Shown: piece after piece, positions 26,406 to 34,958 of the stretch | How the letters are laid out: the number at the start of each line of letters is the position of its first letter | Numbering within the stretch: the first letter of the stretch is position 1 | Assembly (NCBI RefSeq): GCF_900230195.1 | Contig: NZ_OCNE01000008.1 | Location: 182,314-246,313, forward strand | Origin: Streptomyces zhaozhouensis | GTDB taxonomy: Bacteria; Actinomycetota; Actinomycetes; Streptomycetales; Streptomycetaceae | Direction: 5' to 3' | Length of the DNA stretch: 64,000 bases | Notes under the pieces: model-generated | The model's input: only the letters and a program-made list of their open reading frames with translations | Database searches by the model: none | Told to the model about the DNA's origin: nothing | Translations under genes and position numbers: made by a program

Positions 26406-27201
26406 CCGCCCGCACCGCGTACATCAACGGCACCGAGGGCCGGCCCGCCGGGAACGCGAACTCCCCGGCGGCGCCGCGCTCCAACGACGTGAACCGCTGG
26501 AACATCGTCGTCGGCCGCTCCCGCAGGAACACGATGCGCAGCCCCGCGCCCGCCAGCGCCGAGACCACCTCGCCCAGCGGATGCCGCCACTGCACCGAGA
26601 CCGTCCGCTCCAACTCCGGCCCGTCCGTGTAGGTGTACGGATGATCCTCGCGCCCCGGCGCCGTGTCGAAGTAGTCGTACGCCACCCGCTCACCGGCCTC
26701 GTCCAGCATGTCCGTCACCGGGTGGAACTCCGCCAGGTACAGGAAGCCGCCCGGCCGCAGCGAGTCCGCGACCACCGCCGCCCACCGCGTCAGATCCGGC
26801 AGCCACACCAGCGACCCGCCGCCCGTGTACACCACGTCGAAGCGTTCCCCCTCCAACGCCTCCCGCGCCGCGTACACGTCCGACACCACGAACCGCGCCC
26901 GCCCCGCCAGACCCGCCTCCTCGGCCAGCCCGCGCGCCACCCGGACCGCCTCCGCCGAGAAGTCCACCCCCGCTACCTCGGCGCCGCGCCGCGCCCACGC
27001 CAGGGTGTCCTGACCCATGTGGCACTGGAGGTGCAGCAGCCGCAGCCCCGCCACGTCCCCCACCTCCGCCACCTCGACCGGCCGCAGCGGGTCGGCACCG
27101 GCCCGGAACCCCGGCAGGTCGTAGAACGCGCTGTCCGCGTGCACCCGCACCCGGTCGTCCCAGTTCTCACGATTCAGCCGCAGCCACTCGTCCTCGTCCA
27201 T
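26395..27201 (-). CDS. class I SAM-dependent methyltransferase
   Basis: 268 residues from MDEDEWLRLNRENWDDRVRVH. Motif I reads LRLLHLQCHMGQDTLAWARRGAEVAGVDFSAEAVRVARGLAEE, and later motifs are FDVVYTGGGSLVWLPDLTRWAAVVADSLRPGGFLYLAEFHPV. This is the Methyltransf_11/UbiE-like fold. The substrate is unknown. It lies 10 bp downstream of the GNAT gene on the same strand and may be co-transcribed with it. Confidence 0.87.
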   Translation of the reverse strand: MDEDEWLRLNRENWDDRVRVHADSAFYDLPGFRAGADPLRPVEVAEVGDVAGLRLLHLQCHMGQDTLAWARRGAEVAGVDFSAEAVRVARGLAEEAGLAGRARFVVSDVYAAREALEGERFDVVYTGGGSLVWLPDLTRWAAVVADSLRPGGFLYLAEFHPVTDMLDEAGERVAYDYFDTAPGREDHPYTYTDGPELERTVSVQWRHPLGEVVSALAGAGLRIVFLRERPTTMFQRFTSLERGAAGEFAFPAGRPSVPLMYAVRAVRE

Positions 27202-27211
27202 GGCACGGAAG

Positions 27212-27757
27212 TTAGCCACGCCGCGCCGCGCCCCGCACCCCGTTATCGCCGTCGACACCGGCGGCGCCCGTCGCGCCCTCCAGCACCCGCCGGAAAGCCA
27301 GCCCCGGCCGGCCGCTCACCAGCGTCGGGCCCGTCTCCTCGAAACCGACGCGCGCCAACACCCGCCGCGACGCCACGTTCTCCCACGCCGCCACCGCCCG
27401 CAGCTCGGTCAGCCCGTACTCCGCGCCCGCCCGCCGGCACACCTCACGCGCCGCGCGCGTCGCCACCCCGCGCCCGGTCGCCGCCTCCGCCACCCGGTAG
27501 CCCAGCGTCGCCGAACCGTCCGCCACGTCCATCAGGTTGACCCGGGCCAGCACGGCCCCCGCCCGGTCGAGCACCACGTGGAAGTGGTCCGTCCCCGCGT
27601 CCTGGTACGCCAGCAACGCGCGATGCCGCTCCTCGAACGACGCGAAGTACGCGTCCCCCCGGTCGCCCACCGAAGCGGCGAAGAACGCCCGGTTCTCCCG
27701 CTCGAACGCCAGCACCGCCGCCGCGTGCTCCGCCGTCAGTCTCCGCACCACGTACAT
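27212..27757 (-). CDS. GNAT family N-acetyltransferase (RimJ-like)
   Basis: 181 residues. The acetyl-CoA-binding motif is in LGYRVAEAATGRGVATRAAREVCRRAGAEYGLTELRAVAAWENVASRRVLARVGFEETG, with the Q/RxxGxG/A loop as RGVATRA. The N-terminus MYVVRRLTAEHAAAVLAFERENRAFFA matches the RimJ/RimL branch, which acetylates protein N-termini or small amines. The acceptor is unknown. Confidence 0.85.
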   Translation of the reverse strand: MYVVRRLTAEHAAAVLAFERENRAFFAASVGDRGDAYFASFEERHRALLAYQDAGTDHFHVVLDRAGAVLARVNLMDVADGSATLGYRVAEAATGRGVATRAAREVCRRAGAEYGLTELRAVAAWENVASRRVLARVGFEETGPTLVSGRPGLAFRRVLEGATGAAGVDGDNGVRGAARRG

Positions 27758-27990
27758 CCGCGCAGCACACCACGAGCATCCCGTTCCCCGCCAGCGACTT
27801 CTCCGCCGGGCCCTCCCCGGGCGAGGCCGGCGGCCCGCCGACAGGCCCCGGGCCGCCAGGCCGCCACCCCGACCGGTGGCCGGCAGCGGCGCATTCCACC
27901 CGACGCCATTCCGCCGCCCGCGTTTCTTTCGACGCCTATTGCCCGTGGTAGGGTCAACTCTTCGGCGCTGTCGGTGTTTTCTCGGTTTGG

Positions 27991-29064
27991 ATGACTGTGG
28001 TTCCTGATTTCAGGCTCGATGTTGCGGTGACGGACTCCATTCATCTGGAGGGGGTTTCCGGAGTGGCCGAGCGACTGCTCCAGGAGTGCCACGACATCGG
28101 GAAGCCCACCCTCCCCTCGATCTCCCTCACCTACCCCGACTCCGTCGTCGCCAGCCTGGAAGGTCCCCTGCGCCCGCTGGCCGAACTCCGCCTGTACTCG
28201 GCGTTCTCCGTCGTCCTCGGCCCTTGGGAAGGAGGCGAGGACGACCACGCCGACGCCGTCGCGGCCCTGCGCGCCTCCCGTGAGAGCGGCGTCATCGGGC
28301 TTCTGGCGCGGGACGACGAGCCGATCCGTTTCCGCGTCGACGCGCTGCCCGACAGGGCCACCCTCCGCCACGCGATCGAATCCGGACTGAAATGGCGGAA
28401 CGCCCCCCGCGACTGGCAGATCAATATCGTCCGCCGCGGAAAGCTGCTGCTCGCCCAGATCGGCGCGCTGTATTTCTCGCGGCGTTTCCCCGAAATGCGG
28501 CGCATTCCCGCCTCCACCAACCCGGTCGTCGCCGCCCTGCTCGTGCGGCTGCTCAAGCCGCGCGAAGGCGATGTCGTCTGGGACCCGTTCTGCGGCGCCG
28601 GCACCCTGCTCGTCGAGGCCGCCCACACCGGACGCGACCTGACCCTCGTCGGCTCCGACATCTCCACCGACGCGCTCGCCGCCGCCCGGGGCAACGCCCC
28701 GCTCTTCCCCACCGGCACCCTGCTGCGCGCCGACGCCGCCGCGCTGCCCGCCCGCGACCGCGCCGTCGACCGCGTCCTGGCCAACCTCCCCTTCGGCAAG
28801 CGGGTCGGCTCGCACGCCACCAACCAGCGGCTCTACCCCCGCTTCCTCGGCGAGGTGGAGCGCGTGCTCACCACCGAGGGCCGCGCCGTGCTGCTCACCG
28901 AGGACAAACGACTGCTGCGCGCCTCCGTCGAGGCCACCCGCAACGTGCGGCTGCTGCGCGAGGTCACCGTCTCCACCGGTGGCCTGCACCCCGGCGTCTT
29001 CGTCGTCGAACGCACCCGCGCCGCCCGCCGCCGGCACAAGCCCCGCGCCCAGGGCGCCCCGTAG
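27991..29064 (+). CDS. THUMP-type RNA N2-guanine methyltransferase-like protein
   Basis: 357 residues. The N-terminal half (to about 180) is the alpha/beta part that carries the RNA-binding region in this family. The C-terminal half is a methyltransferase with VVWDPFCGAGTLLVEAAHTGRDLTLVGSDIS (motif I) and the catalytic DRVLANLPFGKRVG, a variant of the NPPY motif that marks base N-methylation as in Trm14, TrmN and RlmL. It probably acts on tRNA or rRNA guanine. The ribosome binding site is weak. Confidence 0.8.
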   Translation: MTVVPDFRLDVAVTDSIHLEGVSGVAERLLQECHDIGKPTLPSISLTYPDSVVASLEGPLRPLAELRLYSAFSVVLGPWEGGEDDHADAVAALRASRESGVIGLLARDDEPIRFRVDALPDRATLRHAIESGLKWRNAPRDWQINIVRRGKLLLAQIGALYFSRRFPEMRRIPASTNPVVAALLVRLLKPREGDVVWDPFCGAGTLLVEAAHTGRDLTLVGSDISTDALAAARGNAPLFPTGTLLRADAAALPARDRAVDRVLANLPFGKRVGSHATNQRLYPRFLGEVERVLTTEGRAVLLTEDKRLLRASVEATRNVRLLREVTVSTGGLHPGVFVVERTRAARRRHKPRAQGAP

Positions 29065-29085
29065 CCGGCGGGGGAGCGGCGCCCC

Positions 29086-30087
29086 TCACCCTCCCAGACC
29101 GCGCAACGCCCCCATCGCCTCCCGCTCCACCCGCGCGACCTCGCCCAACACCGCGCCCGCCCGCACCAACGCGCCCCGGTCACCCGTCTCCCCGGCCCGC
29201 GCCAGCGCCGCCGCCACCTCCGACCACAGCACCGCCGCCTCCGCGTACCCCCGATGCCCCGCGCGCAGCGCCCCGTCGTCCACGAACTCCGCGCACTCGG
29301 CCAGAAAATCGCGGTACAGGTTGCGGAACAACGCGCCACCGGTGCCGCCCCGTTCCATCAACGACGCCGCCAACGGCAGATCACACCCCGGCTCCCGCGC
29401 CCGCTCCCACCAGCCAGGCGCCAACCGGCCCGCCTTCTCGATCCCCCGGCACCCCAGATTGGCGATCGGCGGACGCAGGAACGCCTCCGCGCACGCCACG
29501 ATCGCGTCGAGGACCGCGCCGCGAAGCCGCTGTGGCGACGCGGAGAACCCCTCGGGAACGTCGAGCGCGAACGACCGGTGCCGCGCCGACATCGGGCCCC
29601 GCGCCGCCCGCGCCTCCGCCAGACTCGCCAGGCTCGTCGAGACCGCCCCGCCCTGCTGCCCGGTGTCCACCAGGAACGCGTCCCGCCCGTCATGCCCGTA
29701 CAACGCGACGACGTGCCCGGCGAACGGCACCCGCGACGAGAAGTACTCCAGCCGGGAGCTGTCCAGTTGCAACCCCACCGGATCACCCGCCTCCAGCACC
29801 CCCGCCACGTTCTCCCACGCCCGGCGCGGGGACGCCGTCTCCCACACCCGAAGCCCCCACCCGAGGCGCGCGGCGAGGACACGCGTCACCTCGAACGGCC
29901 GCACCCGGCCCCCGAGAAACGGGAAGTCCATCGCCTTGGCGTCCCAGTACACGAAGGACAGCCCCGCGCCCAGCCCGAAGAGCATCGGCTCCGACAGCCC
30001 CACCCCCCGGTGCCGCGCCAGCACCCCCAGCGTCGACGTCTCGCAGTGCAGCCCGCCCCGCGCCTCCACCCCGACCCGCGCGCTCAC
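29086..30087 (-). CDS. BtrH-like papain-fold acyltransferase (BtrH_N/DUF4872)
   Basis: 333 residues from a GTG that overlaps the stop of the upstream MerR gene by four bases. The N-terminal domain has a Cys in GGLHCETSTLGVLARHRGVGLSEPMLFGLGAGLSFVYW and a His in VPFAGHVVALYGHDGRDAFLVDTGQQGG, giving the Cys-His-Asp set of BtrH_N. The C-terminal DUF4872 part is helical. BtrH moves the acyl side chain from a carrier protein onto ribostamycin in butirosin synthesis. No carrier protein is near, so the acyl donor here is unknown. It is coupled to MerR and so probably regulated by it. Confidence 0.72.
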   Translation of the reverse strand: MSARVGVEARGGLHCETSTLGVLARHRGVGLSEPMLFGLGAGLSFVYWDAKAMDFPFLGGRVRPFEVTRVLAARLGWGLRVWETASPRRAWENVAGVLEAGDPVGLQLDSSRLEYFSSRVPFAGHVVALYGHDGRDAFLVDTGQQGGAVSTSLASLAEARAARGPMSARHRSFALDVPEGFSASPQRLRGAVLDAIVACAEAFLRPPIANLGCRGIEKAGRLAPGWWERAREPGCDLPLAASLMERGGTGGALFRNLYRDFLAECAEFVDDGALRAGHRGYAEAAVLWSEVAAALARAGETGDRGALVRAGAVLGEVARVEREAMGALRGLGG

Positions 30088-30887
30088 TTCCCGCCCTCCT
30101 CGACCGCGACCACCAGCCGCGTCACCCAGCCCTCCGGCGCGGCCGCGCCCGGACCCACCACGTACCCCTCCCGCACCGGGCCGCGCGGCCGCAGCCCGCG
30201 CGCGTAGACCTCGCCGAACAACGCGTGGTAGGCGAGCGGCAGTTGCCCGTACGGCCCCACGTGCGTCGTCACCGCCGCACGCCCGGCCGGCACCGCCACC
30301 CGCTCCAGCCCGGCCACCTCCACGGACGGCGACCCGGCCCCCACCGCGACCTCCATCCCCTCGTCCGGATCCAGCGGATACAGCCCCCACAGCGGCGGCT
30401 CCCACCCGGCACCCGCCCCGTCCAACGCCGCCAACAGCCGCACCACACACCCCCCGACCCGGTCCCCGACCGCGCCGCCGCCCCCCGCCGAGCGCACCAC
30501 CCCCAGCCGGAGCCCGGGCTCCGGGCCCACCGACACCTCGTACCCGTCCAGCCCCTCCCGCGCCAGCCGGTCCACCATCTCCCACCGTTCCGCGTCCCGC
30601 CGCATCCGGGCCGCAAGCCGCTCCCGCTCCTCCCGCAGCAGCCGCGCCCGCGCGTCCGGCCCGGCCGCCAGCGCGTCGCGGATCGCCGCCAACGGCAGCC
30701 CCGCGTCCCGCAGCAGCGCCACGGTCAACGCGTCCCGCGCCTGCTCCGGCGCGTAGTACCGGTACCCGGACCGCGCGTCCACCCGCAGCGGGGCCAGCAG
30801 CCCCACCTCGTCGTAGTGCCGCAGGCGCTTCACGCTCAGCCGGCACAGGCGGGCGAAGCGCCCGATCGTCAGAAGGTCATCTCGCAC
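30084..30887 (-). CDS. MerR family regulator with effector-binding domain
   Basis: 267 residues from a GTG (VRDDLLTIGRFARLCRLSVKRLRHYDEVGLLAPLRVDARSGYRYYAPEQ), an intact MerR helix-turn-helix and wing. It continues with a dimerising coil (RARLLREERERLAARMRRDAERW) and a C-terminal GyrI/AraC-effector-like domain of about 150 residues (PLWGLYPLDPDEGMEVAVGAG...VTTHVGPYGQLPLAYHALFGEVYARGL). That domain binds small hydrophobic cations or drugs. It is the first gene of a coupled pair with the BtrH-like gene. Confidence 0.87.
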   Translation of the reverse strand: MRDDLLTIGRFARLCRLSVKRLRHYDEVGLLAPLRVDARSGYRYYAPEQARDALTVALLRDAGLPLAAIRDALAAGPDARARLLREERERLAARMRRDAERWEMVDRLAREGLDGYEVSVGPEPGLRLGVVRSAGGGGAVGDRVGGCVVRLLAALDGAGAGWEPPLWGLYPLDPDEGMEVAVGAGSPSVEVAGLERVAVPAGRAAVTTHVGPYGQLPLAYHALFGEVYARGLRPRGPVREGYVVGPGAAAPEGWVTRLVVAVEEGGK

Positions 30888-31384
30888 GCGACCATCGTGA
30901 ACCCTCCCCCCGTGGGAGAGTCCAGCACCCGGCCGCGCGCCGACCGGCTCCCACGGCGCCCCACCCCGGCCGCCCGCCCCCTGGACAGCCCGGGACAGCG
31001 CCGCCCCCGCCCCGTTGTCTTTTTCGCGGTCCTGCAAGAGGGCCGCTGCCCTCCTGGCCGGCGCCGCCCCAACGGAAGGCCACCGGCCCGCTGCTGACCG
31101 AGGCGGGTGCGCCGGCCGCCGGCGCGGCCTCTTCGGCGCGTGCGGCGACGCCCGCGTGGACGCCGTCGTCAACGCCTTCCCCCGCACCGGGGAAACGCCC
31201 CGCGCGGGGCCCGACGCGCGCGGCACGACCCCGCGTCACCGTGCGGCCGCGGCACCGCTCGATGGGGTGATCCCGGCCCGGTGCGCCGCCCCACCGCCCC
31301 CCGGGCCACCGATACTGAGGGCCGGCCCGGCGTGGCCGGACTCCCACGGACAGCCGTTTCCGCTCAGGAAGGCCAGCGATCAGC
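30888..31384. other. 497-bp intergenic region, no gene found
   Basis: It lies between the divergent MerR and P450 starts. Open frames on both strands have Arg/Pro-rich shadow composition. It presumably holds both promoters; I see no convincing operator palindrome. Confidence 0.45.
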
Positions 31385-32578
31385 GTGCCCGGACCTCAGG
31401 AGCAGGGGCCCTGCCCCTTCCCCACCAACCACGGCTTCACCCTCCACCCCTCCTACGCCGAGCTGCGCGGCGCCCCCCTCGGCCGGGTCCGGCTGCCGCA
31501 CGGCGACGACGCCTGGCTGGCCACCCGCTACGCCGACGTCCAACTCGTGATGTCCGACCCGCGGTTCTCCATCGCCGCCGCCGTCGACCGCGACCAGCCC
31601 CGGATGCGGGAGGGGGCCCGCGCCGCCAGGGGCCTGTTCTCCATGGACCCGCCCGACCACACCCGTCTGCGGTCCGTCGTCGGCCGCGACTTCAGCGCCC
31701 GCCGGATGGAGCGGATCCGCGGCCGGGTGCGGGAGGTCGCCGAGGCCCGCGTGGACGCCATGCTGGCGGGCGGTCAACCGGCGGACCTCCTGGCCGAGTT
31801 CGCCATCCCCGTGCCGACCACCGTGATCTGCGAGATCATCGGCGCGCCCGCCGAGGACCACGACCGGTTCTGGACCTGGGCGGAGACCATCTTCGCCAAC
31901 GACCTGCCGGGCGACACCGTGCTCGCCGCGGTGCGGGACTTCTTCGCCTACATGGGCGGCATGGTCGCCGAACGCCGTGCCCGGCCGCGCGAGGACATGC
32001 TCAGCACCCTGGTGCGGGCGTGCGACGAGGAGGGGCAGATCACGGAGGAGGAGATGTTCGCGGTCGCCGCCGACCTGCTGAACGCCGGGTTCGCGACCAC
32101 CTCCCACCAGATCGCCAACTTCCTCGCCACCCTGCTGAGCCACCCCGAGCAGTTGGCGCTCCTGCGGCTCAAGCCCGACCTGGTGCCGGGCGCCGTCGAG
32201 GAGCTGCTGCGCTTCGTCCCCATCCTCAGCGGCTTCTCGTTCGCCCGCTACGCCGTCGAGGACGTCGCGCTCGGCGGGGTCACCGTCCGCGCGGGCGAGC
32301 CGGTCATCGGCGTCCTCGGCTCGGCCAACCGCGACCCGGAGGCGTTCACCGAGCCCGACGCGCTGCTCGTGGACCGGCCGGCCGGCCCCCATCTGGCGTT
32401 CGGCAAGGGCCCGCACTTCTGCGTGGGCGCCCACCTGGCCCGCGTCGAACTCCAGGAGTCGCTGCGGGTGCTGCTCGACCGGCTTCCCGGGCTCGCGCTC
32501 GCCGTCCCCCCGGACGAGCTGGAATGGCGGCGCGGCAGCATGGTCAACGGCCTCACCCGGCTTCCCGTCACCTGGTGA
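31385..32578 (+). CDS. cytochrome P450
   Basis: 397 residues from a GTG. The I-helix oxygen-binding motif is LLNAGFATTSHQ (AGxxT), the K-helix ExxR is in VEELLRFVP, and the haem ligand is Cys346 in HLAFGKGPHFCVGAHLARVEL. This is the class I soluble bacterial type, needing ferredoxin and reductase, neither of which is adjacent. It is similar in form to CYP105/107-type hydroxylases of secondary metabolism. The substrate is unknown. Confidence 0.94.
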   Translation: MPGPQEQGPCPFPTNHGFTLHPSYAELRGAPLGRVRLPHGDDAWLATRYADVQLVMSDPRFSIAAAVDRDQPRMREGARAARGLFSMDPPDHTRLRSVVGRDFSARRMERIRGRVREVAEARVDAMLAGGQPADLLAEFAIPVPTTVICEIIGAPAEDHDRFWTWAETIFANDLPGDTVLAAVRDFFAYMGGMVAERRARPREDMLSTLVRACDEEGQITEEEMFAVAADLLNAGFATTSHQIANFLATLLSHPEQLALLRLKPDLVPGAVEELLRFVPILSGFSFARYAVEDVALGGVTVRAGEPVIGVLGSANRDPEAFTEPDALLVDRPAGPHLAFGKGPHFCVGAHLARVELQESLRVLLDRLPGLALAVPPDELEWRRGSMVNGLTRLPVTW

Positions 32579-32683
32579 CCGGGCGGCGCCGGGCCGGCCC
32601 ACCGCCCGCCGCGCCATCCCCGCCGCGCACGCCCGCCGCACCACCCCCGCAAGACACCCGACCCGGGAGAAGCCGCCGGCGCG

Positions 32684-33637
32684 TCACCCCGCGCCGGCGG
32701 TCACCGCCCCCGGCGCGCCCCGCGCCCCCGCGGCGACCGCGACCAGTTCGGCCGCCGCCCCCGACAGCCGCCTCGGCCCCCGCCACACCGCCGTCAGCGG
32801 CCGCCGCGGCGGGGCACCCGCCAGCGGCACCCGCGTCAACTCACCCGACTCCACCTGCGCGGCCACCGCCAACGCGCTCAGCACCGCCGGCCCCGCACCC
32901 GACGCGAGCGCGACCCGCACCGCCGCGTTGCTGTGCAGCACCTGCGCCGGGGGCGCCAACTCCGCGCCGCCCACCAGCTCCTCGAACGCCTCCCGCGTCC
33001 CCGACCCGCCCTCCCGCACCACCAGCGGCGTCGCCGCCACCTCCGCCAGGCTCACCGGGCCCCGCCGCGCGGCCCACGGATGCCCGGGCGCGACCACCAC
33101 GGCCAGCTCGTCCTCCCGCACCACCCGCGCGTGAAACGACGGCGGAACGCGCGGCGTCTCCACGAACCCCAGCCGCAGCGCGCCCTCCCGCACCGCCTCC
33201 AGCACCCGCGAGGAGTTGTCCACCCGCGGCTCCACACGCACCCGCGGGCTGCGCCGCCGCAACTCCGCCAGCCACGCCGGCAGCAGGTTCTCCGCGATCG
33301 TCATGCTCGCCCCCACCCCGAGCGGCACGACGTCACCGTCCCGCCCGTGCCGGAACCACGCGTCGAACTCCCGCGCCGATTCCAGCAACTCCCGCGCATG
33401 CGCCGCGCACAGCAACCCGGCCGACGTCGGCCGCGACCCGCGCGGATGACGCTCCAGCAGCGGCTCCCGCGCCTCCGCCTCCAACCGCGCGATCAGACGG
33501 CTGGCGTTCGGCTGGTGCAGCCCCAGCTTCCGCGCCGCCGCCCCCAGGCTGCCCTCGTCGACCACCGCCACGAACAGCGCCAACGCCTGGAGGTCCGGCA
33601 GCCTCGGCACGTCGGCGGGGGAGCGGTGAGCAGCCAT
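32684..33637 (-). CDS. LysR family transcriptional regulator
   Basis: 317 residues, MAAHRSPADVPRLPDLQALALFVAVVDEGSLGAAARKLGLHQPNASRLIARLEAEAREPLLERHPRGSRPTSAG, with a clear N-terminal LysR helix-turn-helix. The rest is a periplasmic-binding-like effector domain (VGASMTIAENLLPAWLAELRRRSPRVRVEPRVDNSSRVLEAVREG). The divergent neighbour is a YeiH-type exporter. YeiH genes in other bacteria are controlled by such LysR proteins (YeiE/CysB-like). An inverted repeat covers its own start codon. Confidence 0.9.
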   Translation of the reverse strand: MAAHRSPADVPRLPDLQALALFVAVVDEGSLGAAARKLGLHQPNASRLIARLEAEAREPLLERHPRGSRPTSAGLLCAAHARELLESAREFDAWFRHGRDGDVVPLGVGASMTIAENLLPAWLAELRRRSPRVRVEPRVDNSSRVLEAVREGALRLGFVETPRVPPSFHARVVREDELAVVVAPGHPWAARRGPVSLAEVAATPLVVREGGSGTREAFEELVGGAELAPPAQVLHSNAAVRVALASGAGPAVLSALAVAAQVESGELTRVPLAGAPPRRPLTAVWRGPRRLSGAAAELVAVAAGARGAPGAVTAGAG

Positions 33638-33651
33638 ATCGCGATGATATG
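33635..33651. promoter_or_regulatory. inverted repeat over the LysR start codon
   Basis: CATATC-N5-GATATG, perfect six-base arms, covering the LysR start. It fits an autoregulatory operator. It is AT-rich against a GC background. Confidence 0.45.
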
Positions 33652-33653
33652 AC

Positions 33654-33678
33654 CCGGTAGCGGATCGCCGGCTACCGG
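33654..33678. promoter_or_regulatory. inverted repeat upstream of the YeiH-type exporter
   Basis: CCGGTAGC-N9-GCTACCGG with perfect eight-base arms, starting two bases after the previous palindrome and ending 30 bp before the exporter start. It is a candidate LysR activation site. Confidence 0.45.
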
Positions 33679-33708
33679 CGCCCGACCGCCCCTGCGACGG
33701 TGGCCGGC

Positions 33709-34734
33709 ATGGCGCCCCCGTCCCCGTCCTCCCTCCTGCCCGGTGTCGCCCTCGCCGGCGCGGCCGCCGCCGCCTGCCATGGACTGGGCCTTCTCGCCCC
33801 CGGCGCGAGCCCCCTGCTCCTGGCCATCGCGCTGGGCGCCGCCCTGGCCCACATCGTCCGCCCGCCGGCCCGCCTCGCGCCGGGCCTCGCCTTCTGCGCG
33901 CGGAACCTGCTGCGCGCCGGCATCGTCCTCCTCGGACTGCGCCTGGCGCTCTCCGACATCGCCGCACTCGGCGCCCCCGTCCTCGCGGCCCTCACCGCCA
34001 CCGTCGCCGTCGGCCTGCTCGGCACCGTGCTGCTGGGCCGCCTGCTGGCCGTGCCCCACCGCCTGACGCTGCTGATCGCCTGCGGCTTCTCCCTGTGCGG
34101 CGCCGCCGCCGTCGCGGGCGCCGCCGGCGCCCTCGACCGCGACGAGCGGAGCGAACGGGACACCGTCACGGCCGTCGCCCTCGTCGTCGTCTTCGGCACG
34201 GCGCTGATCCCCCTCCTCCCGCTCGCCGCCGGAGCGCTGGGCCTGGCCCCCCGGACCGCGGGACTGTGGGCCGGCGGCTCCGTCCACGAGGTCGCCCAAG
34301 TCGTCGCGGTCGGCGGCGTCCTCGGCGACGACGCCCTGACCGCGGCGGTCCTCGCCAAGCTGGCCCGCGTGCTGCTGCTCGCCCCCGCCGTCGCCCTCCT
34401 CGCCTTCCACCACCGCTCCCGCACCCCCGCCACGGCGGCCGGGGCCCCCGGGCACCCGGCCCCGGCGGCGCGGCGCCCGCCTCCCGTCCCGCTCTTCGTC
34501 GTCGGCTTCCTGGCGGCGGTGCTGCTGCGTTCCCTCGTCCCGCTCCCCGCGCCGGTCCTCGACGCCGGCGCGTTCCTCCAGAGCGCGCTGCTGACCGCCG
34601 CCATGTTCGCCCTCGGCTGCGGCGTCCACCTGGGCGAGCTGGCCCGCGTCGGCCCCCGCCCCTTCCTCCTCGCCGCCCTGTCCACCCTGCTCGTCCTCGC
34701 CACCGCCCTCCTCGGCGTCACCCTGGCGACCTGA
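33709..34734 (+). CDS. YeiH/YadS-type membrane protein, putative sulfate/anion exporter
   Basis: About 341 residues with around ten hydrophobic helices. Conserved family blocks are LARNLLRAGIVLLGLRLALSDI, LLIACGFSLCGAAAVAGAAGAL, and the GLWAGGSVHEVAQVVAVGGVLGDDALTAAVLAKLARVLLLAP stretch with its acidic and Lys/Arg residues. This is the Cons_hypoth698 family. A role in sulfate or sulfonate export is proposed for it but weakly proven. It is divergent from LysR, which probably controls it. A GTG nine bases earlier is an alternative start. Confidence 0.8.
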   Translation: MAPPSPSSLLPGVALAGAAAAACHGLGLLAPGASPLLLAIALGAALAHIVRPPARLAPGLAFCARNLLRAGIVLLGLRLALSDIAALGAPVLAALTATVAVGLLGTVLLGRLLAVPHRLTLLIACGFSLCGAAAVAGAAGALDRDERSERDTVTAVALVVVFGTALIPLLPLAAGALGLAPRTAGLWAGGSVHEVAQVVAVGGVLGDDALTAAVLAKLARVLLLAPAVALLAFHHRSRTPATAAGAPGHPAPAARRPPPVPLFVVGFLAAVLLRSLVPLPAPVLDAGAFLQSALLTAAMFALGCGVHLGELARVGPRPFLLAALSTLLVLATALLGVTLAT

Positions 34735-34815
34735 GCCCCACCCCGCCACCCCACCCCCGGAACACCCCGCCGGGGCCCCGACCACGCGCCGCGAGACGGC
34801 CGTTAGAGTGACCCC

Positions 34816-34854
34816 ATGCCGCACACGGTTCTCTCCCCGCCACTGGCCCGCTAG
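34816..34854 (+). CDS. 12-codon upstream (leader) reading frame
   Basis: ATG...TAG encoding MPHTVLSPPLAR, 104 bp upstream of the EamA transporter. Its stop codon sits exactly in the centre of an 18-bp perfect palindrome. I see no run of a single regulatory amino acid. It may be a leader peptide coupling ribosome position to RNA folding, or chance. Confidence 0.35.
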   Translation: MPHTVLSPPLAR

Positions 34855-34861
34855 CGGGCCA
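34844..34861. promoter_or_regulatory. 18-bp perfect palindrome in the transporter leader
   Basis: TGGCCCGCT|AGCGGGCCA, a potential tight stem in RNA or a protein site in DNA. It contains the stop of the 12-codon upstream frame. There is no U-tract after it, so an intrinsic terminator is unlikely. Confidence 0.5.
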
Positions 34862-34958
34862 CCGCGAAACCCGCGCGCCGGACACCGTCCGCGCCGCGCG
34901 CCACGGGCGTGCCCGCACAGAAGCACCACGTTCCTCCGCTTCCTCTGGAGAACCTTCT

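Noticed and set aside
28392..33660. Very long plus-strand frames (over 750 codons) across 28-33 kb
   Set aside because: They run antisense to or out of frame with BtrH, MerR, P450 and LysR, and are strings of Pro, Arg and Ala.
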